A stretch of 64,000 bases of DNA. Source: Gammaproteobacteria bacterium (GTDB taxonomy: Bacteria; Pseudomonadota; Gammaproteobacteria; Burkholderiales; Gallionellaceae). A program made the position numbers and the translations under genes. Numbering within the stretch: the stretch's first letter is position 1; every line of letters begins with the position of its first letter. Below, in pieces: positions 44,829 to 53,481 of the stretch. The stretch spans positions 124,001 through 188,000 of the forward strand of contig JAHJBC010000009.1 of the NCBI GenBank assembly GCA_018813765.1, given 5' to 3'. The notes beneath the pieces were generated by a model. It did not search any database and was not told the DNA's origin. It was given only the letters and a program-made list of their open reading frames with translations.

Positions 44829-45776
44829 ATGAAACTGCCCAACTACAACCAGAGACTGCTGACCATGGAGAAGCGCACGCGGCGCTTCATGCTGGGTGCG
44901 GTCGCGGTCATGCTGCTGGTGCTGGTCATGATCGCCGCCAAACAGGACTATTTCAGCCGCAGTACCGCCATCTACTTCTTTACTCCGAACGCCCAGGGCT
45001 TGAGCAAGGGTATGGCGGTCAAGTTCGTCGGCTTCAAGGTGGGCAGCGTGAGGAATATCACCATGGAGCCCAACGCCACGGTGCGGGTCAAGGTCTCGCT
45101 GGACGATGAATATGTGCACCTGATCGGACAGGACGCCAAGGCGCGGTTGGTCAAGGAGGCGCTGGTCGGCGAGAGCGTGGTGGAGATCATCCCCGGCTCG
45201 CAGCAGGTGCGTCAGGTGGTGCCGGACAGTGTGCTGGAGTTCGAGCGCGGGCAGGATGCCAGCACCGTGGTCGAGAATCTGGCGGCGCAATTGCAGCCCA
45301 TCCTGAGCGACATTCGCCAGATCACCGCCTCCATCAACAACCCCGACGGCGACATCCAGCAGACGCTGAAGAACCTGAACCAGGTCACCGGGAAGCTGCG
45401 CGGTACGGTCGACGAATTCACCAGGCTGGGGGCGAGTGGCAATGAAAAGCTGGACACGGCCTACGTGAAGATCGATCGGGCGCTGGATAATGTCAATGCG
45501 GGCATGGAGGCGCTGGGGAAAGGCGTCCCGCAATTGATGGAGAAGGCCGATGCCGCGCTGGACAACGTGCAGTCGGCGACAACCGACATCAGGAAGATCA
45601 CCAGTGAATCCGCCGGAGAGATACCCTCGCTGGTGCGCAATACCAACGCGTTGGTGCAGGACGGGCAGGAGACGCTGGTTGGCGTGAAGAAATCATGGCT
45701 GTTGAACAGCCTGTTCAGCAAACCAGAAGAGCAGACGCTGCCGGTGGACGGCTACGTCGCGCCGACGCAGCCTTGA
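44829..45776 (+). CDS. MlaD-like MCE-domain substrate-binding protein
   Basis: The 315-residue protein has one N-terminal membrane helix (about 20-41), an MCE domain (about 47-130, TPNAQGLSKGMAVKFVGFKVG) and a long helical C-terminal region (about 140-290) that in this family can form a tube. MCE proteins carry phospholipids or other hydrophobic molecules across the periplasm. It lies between the degenerate ATPase and the lipoprotein gene, 13 bases from each. The C-terminal helix is longer than in E. coli MlaD. Confidence 0.88.
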   Translation: MKLPNYNQRLLTMEKRTRRFMLGAVAVMLLVLVMIAAKQDYFSRSTAIYFFTPNAQGLSKGMAVKFVGFKVGSVRNITMEPNATVRVKVSLDDEYVHLIGQDAKARLVKEALVGESVVEIIPGSQQVRQVVPDSVLEFERGQDASTVVENLAAQLQPILSDIRQITASINNPDGDIQQTLKNLNQVTGKLRGTVDEFTRLGASGNEKLDTAYVKIDRALDNVNAGMEALGKGVPQLMEKADAALDNVQSATTDIRKITSESAGEIPSLVRNTNALVQDGQETLVGVKKSWLLNSLFSKPEEQTLPVDGYVAPTQP

Positions 45777-45788
45777 CGGGAGAATAGC

Positions 45789-46583
45789 TTGGGTGCACGT
45801 TCAATCGTCTCGGTCCTGTGCAGCGTTGTGTTGCTGTCCGCCTGCGGCAGTGTGGAGGAGTTGCGCAGTGCGCGGCTGGAACAGGCCACCGAACTCAACC
45901 AGCGCGCCCAGCGCGCATTCCTGCGCGGCGAACATCAGGCTGCAGCCTCTCTTTATGAACAAGCCCTGCAGATCGACGTCGCCATCGAGAACGAGAGCGG
46001 CATCGCCATCAATACGCTCAATCTTGCCCGGGTGAACCGGAAGCTGGACAACACCGAACTGGCCGAGCGCTTGCTCGACCACCTGCTGGAAGACAAGGCC
46101 CTGATATATGCGCCGGTCCATCTGGCCGAGGCGGCGGTGCAGAAAGCCTTGCTGCGTCTGCAGGAGAACGATGTTGAAGGGGCTTCGCTGGCGGCAGACA
46201 AGGCGGTTGTCCATTGCTCCACGGATTGCAGGATATCCGGCGTGATCGACAATGTGCGCGCGGGCATCGCCCTGCGCGCGAACAATGCCGACAGGGCATT
46301 GCAGTTGAGCGAACGGGCCGCGTCGGCGAACGGCGCTGTGCCGCTCGAACATGCCAATAGCTTGCGCCTGATAGCGTCGGCCAGATTGCTGAAGAACGAG
46401 CCGGATGCCGCACTGAAGATCCTGGAACAGGCGTTGAGTATGGACAAATCGCTGGGCTTGCCGGAGAAGATCCGACAGGACCTGTTGCTGTTCGCACAGG
46501 CATACGAAAAACTGGGGCAGGCCGAACTGGCCGCGCAATATCGCGGCCGCGCGGCCCGCATCGCCGCAACCGCACTGAAGTGA
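45789..46583 (+). CDS. TPR-repeat lipoprotein of the MCE operon
   Basis: The 264-residue product has a lipoprotein signal with lipobox LSAC (Cys19), then helical TPR-like repeats through most of its length (ELNQRAQRAFLRGEHQAAA, LYEQALQID, AALKILEQALSMD). It starts at a TTG with GGGAG six bases upstream. By context it may be an outer-membrane or periplasmic partner of the MCE transporter, a place held by unrelated lipoproteins in other MCE systems (for example PqiC). I recognise no specific family. Confidence 0.78.
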   Translation: MGARSIVSVLCSVVLLSACGSVEELRSARLEQATELNQRAQRAFLRGEHQAAASLYEQALQIDVAIENESGIAINTLNLARVNRKLDNTELAERLLDHLLEDKALIYAPVHLAEAAVQKALLRLQENDVEGASLAADKAVVHCSTDCRISGVIDNVRAGIALRANNADRALQLSERAASANGAVPLEHANSLRLIASARLLKNEPDAALKILEQALSMDKSLGLPEKIRQDLLLFAQAYEKLGQAELAAQYRGRAARIAATALK

Positions 46584-46590
46584 GGCCGCG

Positions 46591-48378
46591 ATGGAACTGA
46601 TGAACCGCCTGGCAGATGCGGGATTCAGGATAAGGCTGGGTCTGTTCGTTTGCCTGGTCGTCGCTGTCCTGTTGCATGTCACTCACACGGGAGAGTGGCT
46701 GGACCGCAAGCTGCTTAACGATCAGTTCGCCCTGTTGCACAACTACGATGTGCATCCGGTGCAGAACGATGTGGTGATCGTCGGCATCGACGATGCATCT
46801 CTCAAGGCGTTCAAGGAACCGTTCGCCTTCTGGCATCCGCATCTGGGCAAGTTCCTGGAGGCGATGGCGGCGGCCAAACCGGCGGTGGTCGGGTTGGATA
46901 TTGTGCTGCCGGAGCGTTCCTACGAATTCCTGATCCCCAATTACGACTCCAGCCTGTTGCAGGGATTGCGGGCGGCGCAGGCGCAGATACCGCTGGTGCT
47001 GGCGCAGACGGTAGAAGTCAACGGCGTCTTTCGCAATGTGTATGAGCCTTTTGTAGCCGCTTCCGGCGGGGATACCCTGGGTTCGGTGCTGGTCTGCCAG
47101 GACGTTGACGGCTTCGTGCGTCGCTTCGACCCGAATATGTGCACGGTGAACGCGCAAGGTACGATGTTCGTCGACAAGATGGCTGCGCATCTGGGCAATG
47201 CGCGCAACGGGGCAGGGCTGGTGAATTTCGGTGCGGGGGAGAAATTCGAATACATCCCCTTCGTCAAGGTGCTGGAGTGGTACGAACAATCAGACAACGG
47301 GCAATTGACACGCACTTTCGGCGGAAAACCCGTGATGCTGGGCGTCGTCTCTTCGCTAAGTGAAAGAGTGAATTCACCCGTGCCGCTGGCCGCCTGGGAT
47401 CCGTTCCGGCGGCGTGCCCCCGGCGTGTTGATGCAGGCCCAGATGTTGCGCTCCATGCTGGATGGCGGCCTGATCCGCGATGCGAACCCCTATCTCGTGC
47501 TGGTGCTGACACTGGGCTCCGCATTATTCTGGTTGGGACGTATCGGCTGGCTCAAGTTGACCGCAGTGCTTGCATTCCCGCTGCTGTTGCTGGTTTTCTC
47601 CACATGGCTGCTGGGGCAGAAGGTCTTCCTGCCGACAGGCGGGATACTATTCTCCGGACTCTTCGCCTTCCTGGCCAGGCTGGCATATGACGGTGTGCAG
47701 CAGCTGCATCAGCGCAACTGGCTGCGCGGCACCTTCGGCAGTTATGTCAGCCAGGAAGTGCTGCACGAGATCATGGCGGGCAATATCCATTCCGGGCTGG
47801 ACGGGGCGCGTATTCGTCTGTGCATTCTGTTCGCCGACATCCACGGCTTCGGTGCGCGCAGCGAAGACAGACCGGCGCAGGAAGTAGTCGCTCTGCTCAA
47901 CGATTATTTCTCCGACATGACCATTGCCATCCACCAGCACAAGGGTACGGTGGACAAGTTCATCGGCGACGGCATCATGGCCTTCTTTGGCGCGCCGCAG
48001 GTGCTGGAATGCCCGGAGAAGAATGCGCTGGAGGCGGCGCAGGAGATGTTGCTGCGCCTGCGCCATGTCAATGAGCGCCTGCAGGAGAAAGGCATCGCCC
48101 CCATCGAGATCGGCATCGCGCTGCATGTGGGCGAGGTGGTCATCGGTCATATCGGTTCCGCATCTCGGCACGAATATACCGTCATCGGCGATGCGGTAAG
48201 CCTAACCGCCAAGCTGGAAGACCTGACCAAGACCTTGCATTATCCTGTGGTGTGTACAGCCGCCGTGGCAAATGCGGTAGAGCATTCCGGCGGACTGACC
48301 GATTGCGGTGAACAGAGCGTGAAAGGCAGTACGCTCCACGTCTACGGATGGAATCCGCCGCTGCTGGTTGAGAAGTGA
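46591..48378 (+). CDS. CHASE2-domain class III adenylate/guanylate cyclase with altered active site
   Basis: The 595-residue protein has an N-terminal helix (about 16-32), a periplasmic CHASE2 sensor (about 40-310), three membrane helices (about 310-375) and a class III cyclase domain (about 400-580). Metal-binding Asp416 (FADIHGF) and Asp460 (FIGDG), Lys456 and Thr530 (YTVIGD) are present. The transition-state Asn and Arg, expected four residues apart in NLAAR, are Ser537 and Lys541 (VSLTAK). The activity is therefore uncertain. It starts seven bases after the lipoprotein gene and overlaps the permease gene. Confidence 0.88.
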   Translation: MELMNRLADAGFRIRLGLFVCLVVAVLLHVTHTGEWLDRKLLNDQFALLHNYDVHPVQNDVVIVGIDDASLKAFKEPFAFWHPHLGKFLEAMAAAKPAVVGLDIVLPERSYEFLIPNYDSSLLQGLRAAQAQIPLVLAQTVEVNGVFRNVYEPFVAASGGDTLGSVLVCQDVDGFVRRFDPNMCTVNAQGTMFVDKMAAHLGNARNGAGLVNFGAGEKFEYIPFVKVLEWYEQSDNGQLTRTFGGKPVMLGVVSSLSERVNSPVPLAAWDPFRRRAPGVLMQAQMLRSMLDGGLIRDANPYLVLVLTLGSALFWLGRIGWLKLTAVLAFPLLLLVFSTWLLGQKVFLPTGGILFSGLFAFLARLAYDGVQQLHQRNWLRGTFGSYVSQEVLHEIMAGNIHSGLDGARIRLCILFADIHGFGARSEDRPAQEVVALLNDYFSDMTIAIHQHKGTVDKFIGDGIMAFFGAPQVLECPEKNALEAAQEMLLRLRHVNERLQEKGIAPIEIGIALHVGEVVIGHIGSASRHEYTVIGDAVSLTAKLEDLTKTLHYPVVCTAAVANAVEHSGGLTDCGEQSVKGSTLHVYGWNPPLLVEK

Positions 48379-49160
48379 TGACCGCGTACTGGCCCAGATT
48401 CCTCGCCTGGCTGAAGATGACGCAGATGCGCCAGACCGTGTATGGCGCGCTGCAACTGCTTTGGTATGCCTTCACCCATTTGCGCGTGCTGCGCATCGCC
48501 CCCGTCAACGCCGTATTCCATCGCCAGATATTCTTCACCGGCGTCGAAGCCCTGGGCATCGTTGCCGTGTTCGGTCTGTTGAGCGGCGCGCTGGTCATCA
48601 CCCAGATCACCTCGTTGGTCGGCGGCGACAGCGAACTGACGGTAAAGATCCTGATCTGGACCGTGGTGCGCGAAGTCGGTCCGCTGTTCGCCGCCATCAT
48701 CATCATCGCGCGCAGCAGCGCCGCCATCGCCTCCGAACTGGCGCTGATGAAGACGCGCGGCGAAATGAGCAGCCTGACCCGCATGGGCATCCCGCCGCAG
48801 GATTACCTGCTGGTGCCGCGCATTTTTGGCGTGACGCTGGCGGTTCTCGCGCTCACCATCTATTTCCAGGTCGTCGCCATTGGCGGCGGGCTGGCGATCA
48901 GCGCCATGTTCCAGAACGTCGCCTATCTCGACCAGGTCGGGCGCTTCCTGCAGACCGTCAAACTGGCCGAATTTGCCGTGGTCGCCTTCAAAGGCTGCCT
49001 GTTCGGCTTCGCCATCTCCACCATCTCCTGCTACAACGGCATGCGGGCGCAGCCTTCGGTGACCGAGGTACCCAAGGTCGCCATCAAGGCCGTGTTGCAA
49101 AGCCTGTTGTTCGTTTTTACGCTGGACGCGCTGATCGCCTGGTTCGGCATGACGGAGTGA
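48378..49160 (+). CDS. MlaE-family ABC permease
   Basis: The 260-residue inner-membrane permease of the MCE/Mla family has about five helices, with the conserved LVREVGP-like segment (VVREVGPLFAAIIIIARSSA), the EF-helix region ELALMKTRGEMSSLTRMGI that normally contacts the ATPase, and SCYNGMRA near the C-terminus. The ATG at 48378 overlaps the cyclase stop (TGATG). It completes the operon's transporter core with the MCE protein, though no intact ATPase is encoded here. Confidence 0.92.
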   Translation: MTAYWPRFLAWLKMTQMRQTVYGALQLLWYAFTHLRVLRIAPVNAVFHRQIFFTGVEALGIVAVFGLLSGALVITQITSLVGGDSELTVKILIWTVVREVGPLFAAIIIIARSSAAIASELALMKTRGEMSSLTRMGIPPQDYLLVPRIFGVTLAVLALTIYFQVVAIGGGLAISAMFQNVAYLDQVGRFLQTVKLAEFAVVAFKGCLFGFAISTISCYNGMRAQPSVTEVPKVAIKAVLQSLLFVFTLDALIAWFGMTE

Positions 49161-49167
49161 GTTGCGC

Positions 49168-49173
49168 TATACT
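49168..49173 (+). promoter_or_regulatory. Possible thrS -10 box
   Basis: TATACT lies eight bases after the permease stop and 83 bases before the thrS ATG. The -35 region (TTCGGC near 49143) is weak. Confidence 0.4.
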
Positions 49174-49216
49174 GCGCGCCGCTTGGCGCAAAGGTGTGTC
49201 GAGCCGGAATTTGAAG

Positions 49217-49241
49217 TGCGGCGATCGCCGCATTTGTTTTT
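49217..49241 (+). terminator. Terminator hairpin in the thrS leader
   Basis: A 16-bp perfect palindrome (TGCGGC, loop GATC, GCCGCA) is followed by TTTGTTTTT and lies 15 bases before the thrS ATG. It either ends the MCE operon transcript or acts as an attenuator on transcripts from the proposed promoter at 49168. Confidence 0.75.
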
Positions 49242-49256
49242 AGCAGAGTGGAAGAA

Positions 49257-51170
49257 ATGCCTGTCATTACCCTACCGGATGGTTCGCAACGCAGTTATCC
49301 CAACCCCGTGACCGTGGCCGAGGTCGCGCAGAGCATCGGTGCCGGTCTGGCGCGTGCCGCGCTGGCGGGCAAGGTCGATGGCGTGCTGGTGGATACCTCG
49401 CACCTGATTGCCGCCGATGCGAAACTGGCCATCGTCACCGACAAGGATGCCGACGGTCTTGACCTGATCCGCCATTCCACCGCGCATCTGCTGGCCTATG
49501 CGGTGAAGGAACTGTTCCCCGAAGCGCAGGTGACCATCGGTCCGATGATCGAGAACGGCTTCTATTACGATTTCGCCTATTCGCGGCCGTTCACGCCGGA
49601 AGATCTGGTCGCCATTGAGAAGCGCATGGCGGAACTGGCCAAGAAAGACCTGCCGGTAACGCGCAAGGTATTGCCGCGCGACGAGGCGGTGGCCTATTTC
49701 AAATCCATCGGCGAGAAATACAAGGCCGAGATCATTGAGTCCATTCCCGCCGACCAGGATGTGTCGCTGTACAGCGAGGGCGAGTTCACTGACCTGTGTC
49801 GCGGTCCGCACGTGCCGTCGACCGGCAAGCTCAAGGCATTCAAGCTGATGAAGGTGGCCGGTGCCTACTGGCGCGGCGATTCGAAGAACGAGATGCTGCA
49901 GCGTATCTACGGCACGGCCTGGGCGAAGAAGGAAGATTTGGACTCCTATCTGCTCCAGTTGGAAGAGGCGGAGAAGCGCGACCACCGCAAGCTGGGCAAG
50001 CAGCTCGACTTGTTCCATATGCAGGACGAAGCGCCGGGCATGGTGTTCTGGCATCCCAAGGGCTGGGCGATCTGGCAGGTCATCGAGCAGTACATGCGCC
50101 GTGTCTATCTGGACAACGGTTACCAGGAGGTGCGCTGCCCGCAGATCATCGACCGCGTTCTGTGGGAAAAGTCCGGCCACTGGGAGCACTACAAGGCCAA
50201 CATGTTTACCACCGAGTCGGAGAAGCACGACTACGCGATCAAACCGATGAACTGCCCCGGCCATGTGCAGGTGTTCAATGCCGATTTGCGCTCGTATCGC
50301 GAGTTGCCGTTGCGTTACGGCGAGTTTGGCTCCTGCCACCGCAACGAACCCTCCGGCGGACTGCACGGCCTGATGCGGGTGCGCGGTTTCGTGCAGGACG
50401 ACGGCCACATCTTCTGTACCGAAGCGCAAATCGAATCCGAGGTGACGGCTTTCAACGCGCTGGTACTCAAGGTTTACAAGGATTTCGGCTTCACCGACGT
50501 GAAGGTAAAGCTGGCGTTGCGTCCGGATAGCCGGGTCGGCTCTGACGAGATATGGGACAAGTCGGAGGATGCTTTGCGCGCAGCCCTGCGCGCCTCGGGC
50601 ATGGAATGGGAAGAGTTGCCGGGCGAGGGCGCCTTTTACGGCCCCAAGATCGAGTTCCACATCAAGGACGCGATCGGCCGTTCCTGGCAGTGCGGCACCA
50701 TCCAGGTGGACTTTTCCATGCCGGGCCGCCTGGGCGCCGAGTTCGTGGACGAGGACAACAGCCGCAAGGTGCCGGTGATGCTGCACCGTGCCATCCTGGG
50801 TTCGCTGGAGCGCTTCATCGGTATTCTGGTGGAAAACCATGCCGGAGCGCTGCCTTTATGGCTGGCGCCGGTGCAGATGGTGGTGATGAATATCTCGCAG
50901 GCGCAGGAGGAATATGCCGGAAAAGTGGTGGAAACCTTGCGAGCATCCGGATTCAGGGTGCAATCGGATTTGCGCAATGAGAAGATTACCTATAAAATCC
51001 GCGAACATAGCTTGCAGAAGTTACCTTACCAGCTGATCATCGGCGACAAGGAAGTGGCTGCAAGTCTCGTTGCCGTGCGATCCCGAACAGGTGAAGACCT
51101 TGGGCAGATGTCGGTGGAAGCGCTGATACAGCGCTTGGATACCGAGCTGCACGCGGATGGCGCGGTTTAA
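49257..51170 (+). CDS. thrS: Threonyl-tRNA synthetase
   Basis: The 637-residue class II synthetase has an N-terminal TGS domain ([11 protein letters not shown]), the editing domain ([11 protein letters not shown]), the catalytic core ([10 protein letters not shown], with zinc Cys) and an anticodon-binding C-terminal domain. The ATG at 49257 aligns with E. coli [16 protein letters not shown] nine bases upstream would add MEE. It heads the classic thrS-infC-rpmI-rplT-pheST-ihfA region. Confidence 0.97.
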   Translation: MPVITLPDGSQRSYPNPVTVAEVAQSIGAGLARAALAGKVDGVLVDTSHLIAADAKLAIVTDKDADGLDLIRHSTAHLLAYAVKELFPEAQVTIGPMIENGFYYDFAYSRPFTPEDLVAIEKRMAELAKKDLPVTRKVLPRDEAVAYFKSIGEKYKAEIIESIPADQDVSLYSEGEFTDLCRGPHVPSTGKLKAFKLMKVAGAYWRGDSKNEMLQRIYGTAWAKKEDLDSYLLQLEEAEKRDHRKLGKQLDLFHMQDEAPGMVFWHPKGWAIWQVIEQYMRRVYLDNGYQEVRCPQIIDRVLWEKSGHWEHYKANMFTTESEKHDYAIKPMNCPGHVQVFNADLRSYRELPLRYGEFGSCHRNEPSGGLHGLMRVRGFVQDDGHIFCTEAQIESEVTAFNALVLKVYKDFGFTDVKVKLALRPDSRVGSDEIWDKSEDALRAALRASGMEWEELPGEGAFYGPKIEFHIKDAIGRSWQCGTIQVDFSMPGRLGAEFVDEDNSRKVPVMLHRAILGSLERFIGILVENHAGALPLWLAPVQMVVMNISQAQEEYAGKVVETLRASGFRVQSDLRNEKITYKIREHSLQKLPYQLIIGDKEVAASLVAVRSRTGEDLGQMSVEALIQRLDTELHADGAV

Positions 51171-51191
51171 TTTTTTAATGGAGAATTTCCA

Positions 51192-51710
51192 ATAGCACAG
51201 GATAAGTCGCAGCGTATCAATGAGCAGATAACGGCACCTCAGGTGAGGCTCATCGGCGCGGAGGGAGAGCAGGCTGGTGTCGTGGCAATCGCGGAAGCAT
51301 TGCGCATGGCGGACGAAGCGGAACTGGATCTGGTGGAGATCGCGCCTTTGGCCGAACCGCCCGTATGCCGGATCATGGATATCGGCAAATTCAAGTACGC
51401 TGAAGCCAAGAAACAGCACGAAGCCAAGCTCAAGCAGAAACAGGTCCAGATCAAAGAGATCAAGTTCCGTCCGGGTACGGACGAAGGCGACTACAACATC
51501 AAGTTGCGCAACCTGATCAAATTCCTTGCCGACGGCGACAAGACCAAGATCACCTTGCGTTTCCGCGGTCGCGAGATGGCTCACCAGGAGATCGGCATGA
51601 AGCTGATCGAACGCATCAAGGCGGATCTGGAAGAACATGGCATGGTCGAGCAGTTCCCGAAGATGGAAGGCCGTCAGATGGTGATGGTGCTCGGTCCCAA
51701 GAAGAAATAG
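51192..51710 (+). CDS. infC: Translation initiation factor IF-3, probable AUA start
   Basis: The 172-residue product matches IF-3 along its length ([20 protein letters not shown] and [10 protein letters not shown]). No ATG, GTG or TTG exists in frame before the conserved N-terminus. The best start is the ATA at 51192, giving (M)[11 protein letters not shown], with GGAG eight bases upstream. Rare start codons (AUU, AUC, AUA) on infC allow IF-3 to repress its own translation by proofreading initiation. Annotation from the GTG at 51243 would cut 17 conserved residues. Confidence 0.93.
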   Translation: MAQDKSQRINEQITAPQVRLIGAEGEQAGVVAIAEALRMADEAELDLVEIAPLAEPPVCRIMDIGKFKYAEAKKQHEAKLKQKQVQIKEIKFRPGTDEGDYNIKLRNLIKFLADGDKTKITLRFRGREMAHQEIGMKLIERIKADLEEHGMVEQFPKMEGRQMVMVLGPKKK

Positions 51711-51732
51711 TTTTTGCATCGCAGCGGAGCAA

Positions 51733-51768
51733 GGGACTCGCCGCGGCGGTGGCAGTAAATAGAGTCCC
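51733..51768 (+). promoter_or_regulatory. Hairpin in the infC-rpmI spacer (possible L20 leader)
   Basis: GGGACTC (51733-51739) pairs with GAGTCCC (51762-51768) in the 130-base spacer before rpmI. In many bacteria the rpmI-rplT mRNA is autoregulated by L20 through leader structures here. Whether this hairpin is such a site is inferred from position only. Confidence 0.4.
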
Positions 51769-51840
51769 ATACAAGTGGTTCCGGGTTTTCAAGTGTTCCT
51801 GTCAGGGGCCTCCCGGCGTCATCAAATAAATGGAGTCGTT

Positions 51841-52038
51841 ATGCCAAAGATGAAAACCAAAAGCGGTGCGAAAAAACGCTTCAGCGTCCGCGCCGGTGGC
51901 AGCATCAAGCGCGGTCAAGCGTTCAAGCGCCACATCCTTACCAAGAAAACCACCAAGAACAAGCGTCAACTGCGAGGCTCTACAGGTGTCCATGAAACCA
52001 ACACGGCGTCCGTTCGCGCCATGATGCCCTACGCATAA
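51841..52038 (+). CDS. rpmI: 50S ribosomal protein L35
   Basis: The 65-residue basic protein starts [14 protein letters not shown], the standard L35 N-terminus, and ends in the conserved region. The ATG at 51841 with GGAG nearby is the clear start. It is cotranscribed with rplT, which begins 11 bases later. Confidence 0.97.
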   Translation: MPKMKTKSGAKKRFSVRAGGSIKRGQAFKRHILTKKTTKNKRQLRGSTGVHETNTASVRAMMPYA

Positions 52039-52048
52039 GGAGTAGAAA

Positions 52049-52408
52049 ATGCCAAGAGTTAAACGTGGTGTAACGGCGCGCGCGCGCCATAAGAAGATTC
52101 TCGACAAGGCCAAGGGTTACCGCGGCCGTCGCAACAGTGTCTATCGCATTGCCAAAGAAGCGGTGATGAAGGCCGGTCAGTATGCTTACCGCGACCGTCG
52201 TCAACGCAAGCGCCAGTTCCGCACGCTGTGGATCGCGCGTATCAATGCGGCTGCACGCGAGCAGGGTATGGCTTACAGCGTGTTCATGAACGGTCTGAAG
52301 AAAGCCGCGATCGAGATCGACCGCAAGGTGCTGGCCGATTTGGCCGTGTTCGACAAGGCTGCGTTTGCGCAGATCGTCGCACAAGCCAAAGCCAGCCTCG
52401 GCGCGTAA
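52049..52408 (+). CDS. rplT: 50S ribosomal protein L20
   Basis: The 119-residue protein starts [18 protein letters not shown] and has the conserved [13 protein letters not shown] and [17 protein letters not shown]. It is needed early in 50S assembly and is the usual repressor of its own operon. A good ribosome site (AAGGAG) precedes the ATG. A strong terminator follows. Confidence 0.97.
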   Translation: MPRVKRGVTARARHKKILDKAKGYRGRRNSVYRIAKEAVMKAGQYAYRDRRQRKRQFRTLWIARINAAAREQGMAYSVFMNGLKKAAIEIDRKVLADLAVFDKAAFAQIVAQAKASLGA

Positions 52409-52422
52409 GTATCGCGCAGCAT

Positions 52423-52453
52423 AAAAAAGGAGGCTTCATGCCTCCTTTTTTTG
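52423..52453 (+). terminator. Intrinsic terminator after rplT
   Basis: The stem AAAAAGGAGGC / GCCTCCTTTTT with loop TTCAT is followed by a T-run and ends 16 bases before the pheS start. Confidence 0.9.
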
Positions 52454-52465
52454 TTTCAAAACTGA

Positions 52466-53479
<1,014 letters not shown>

Positions 53480-53481
53480 AC

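Noticed and set aside
49272-50840. 522-codon minus-strand frame opposite thrS
   Set aside because: It is a shadow of thrS with composition typical of antisense frames.
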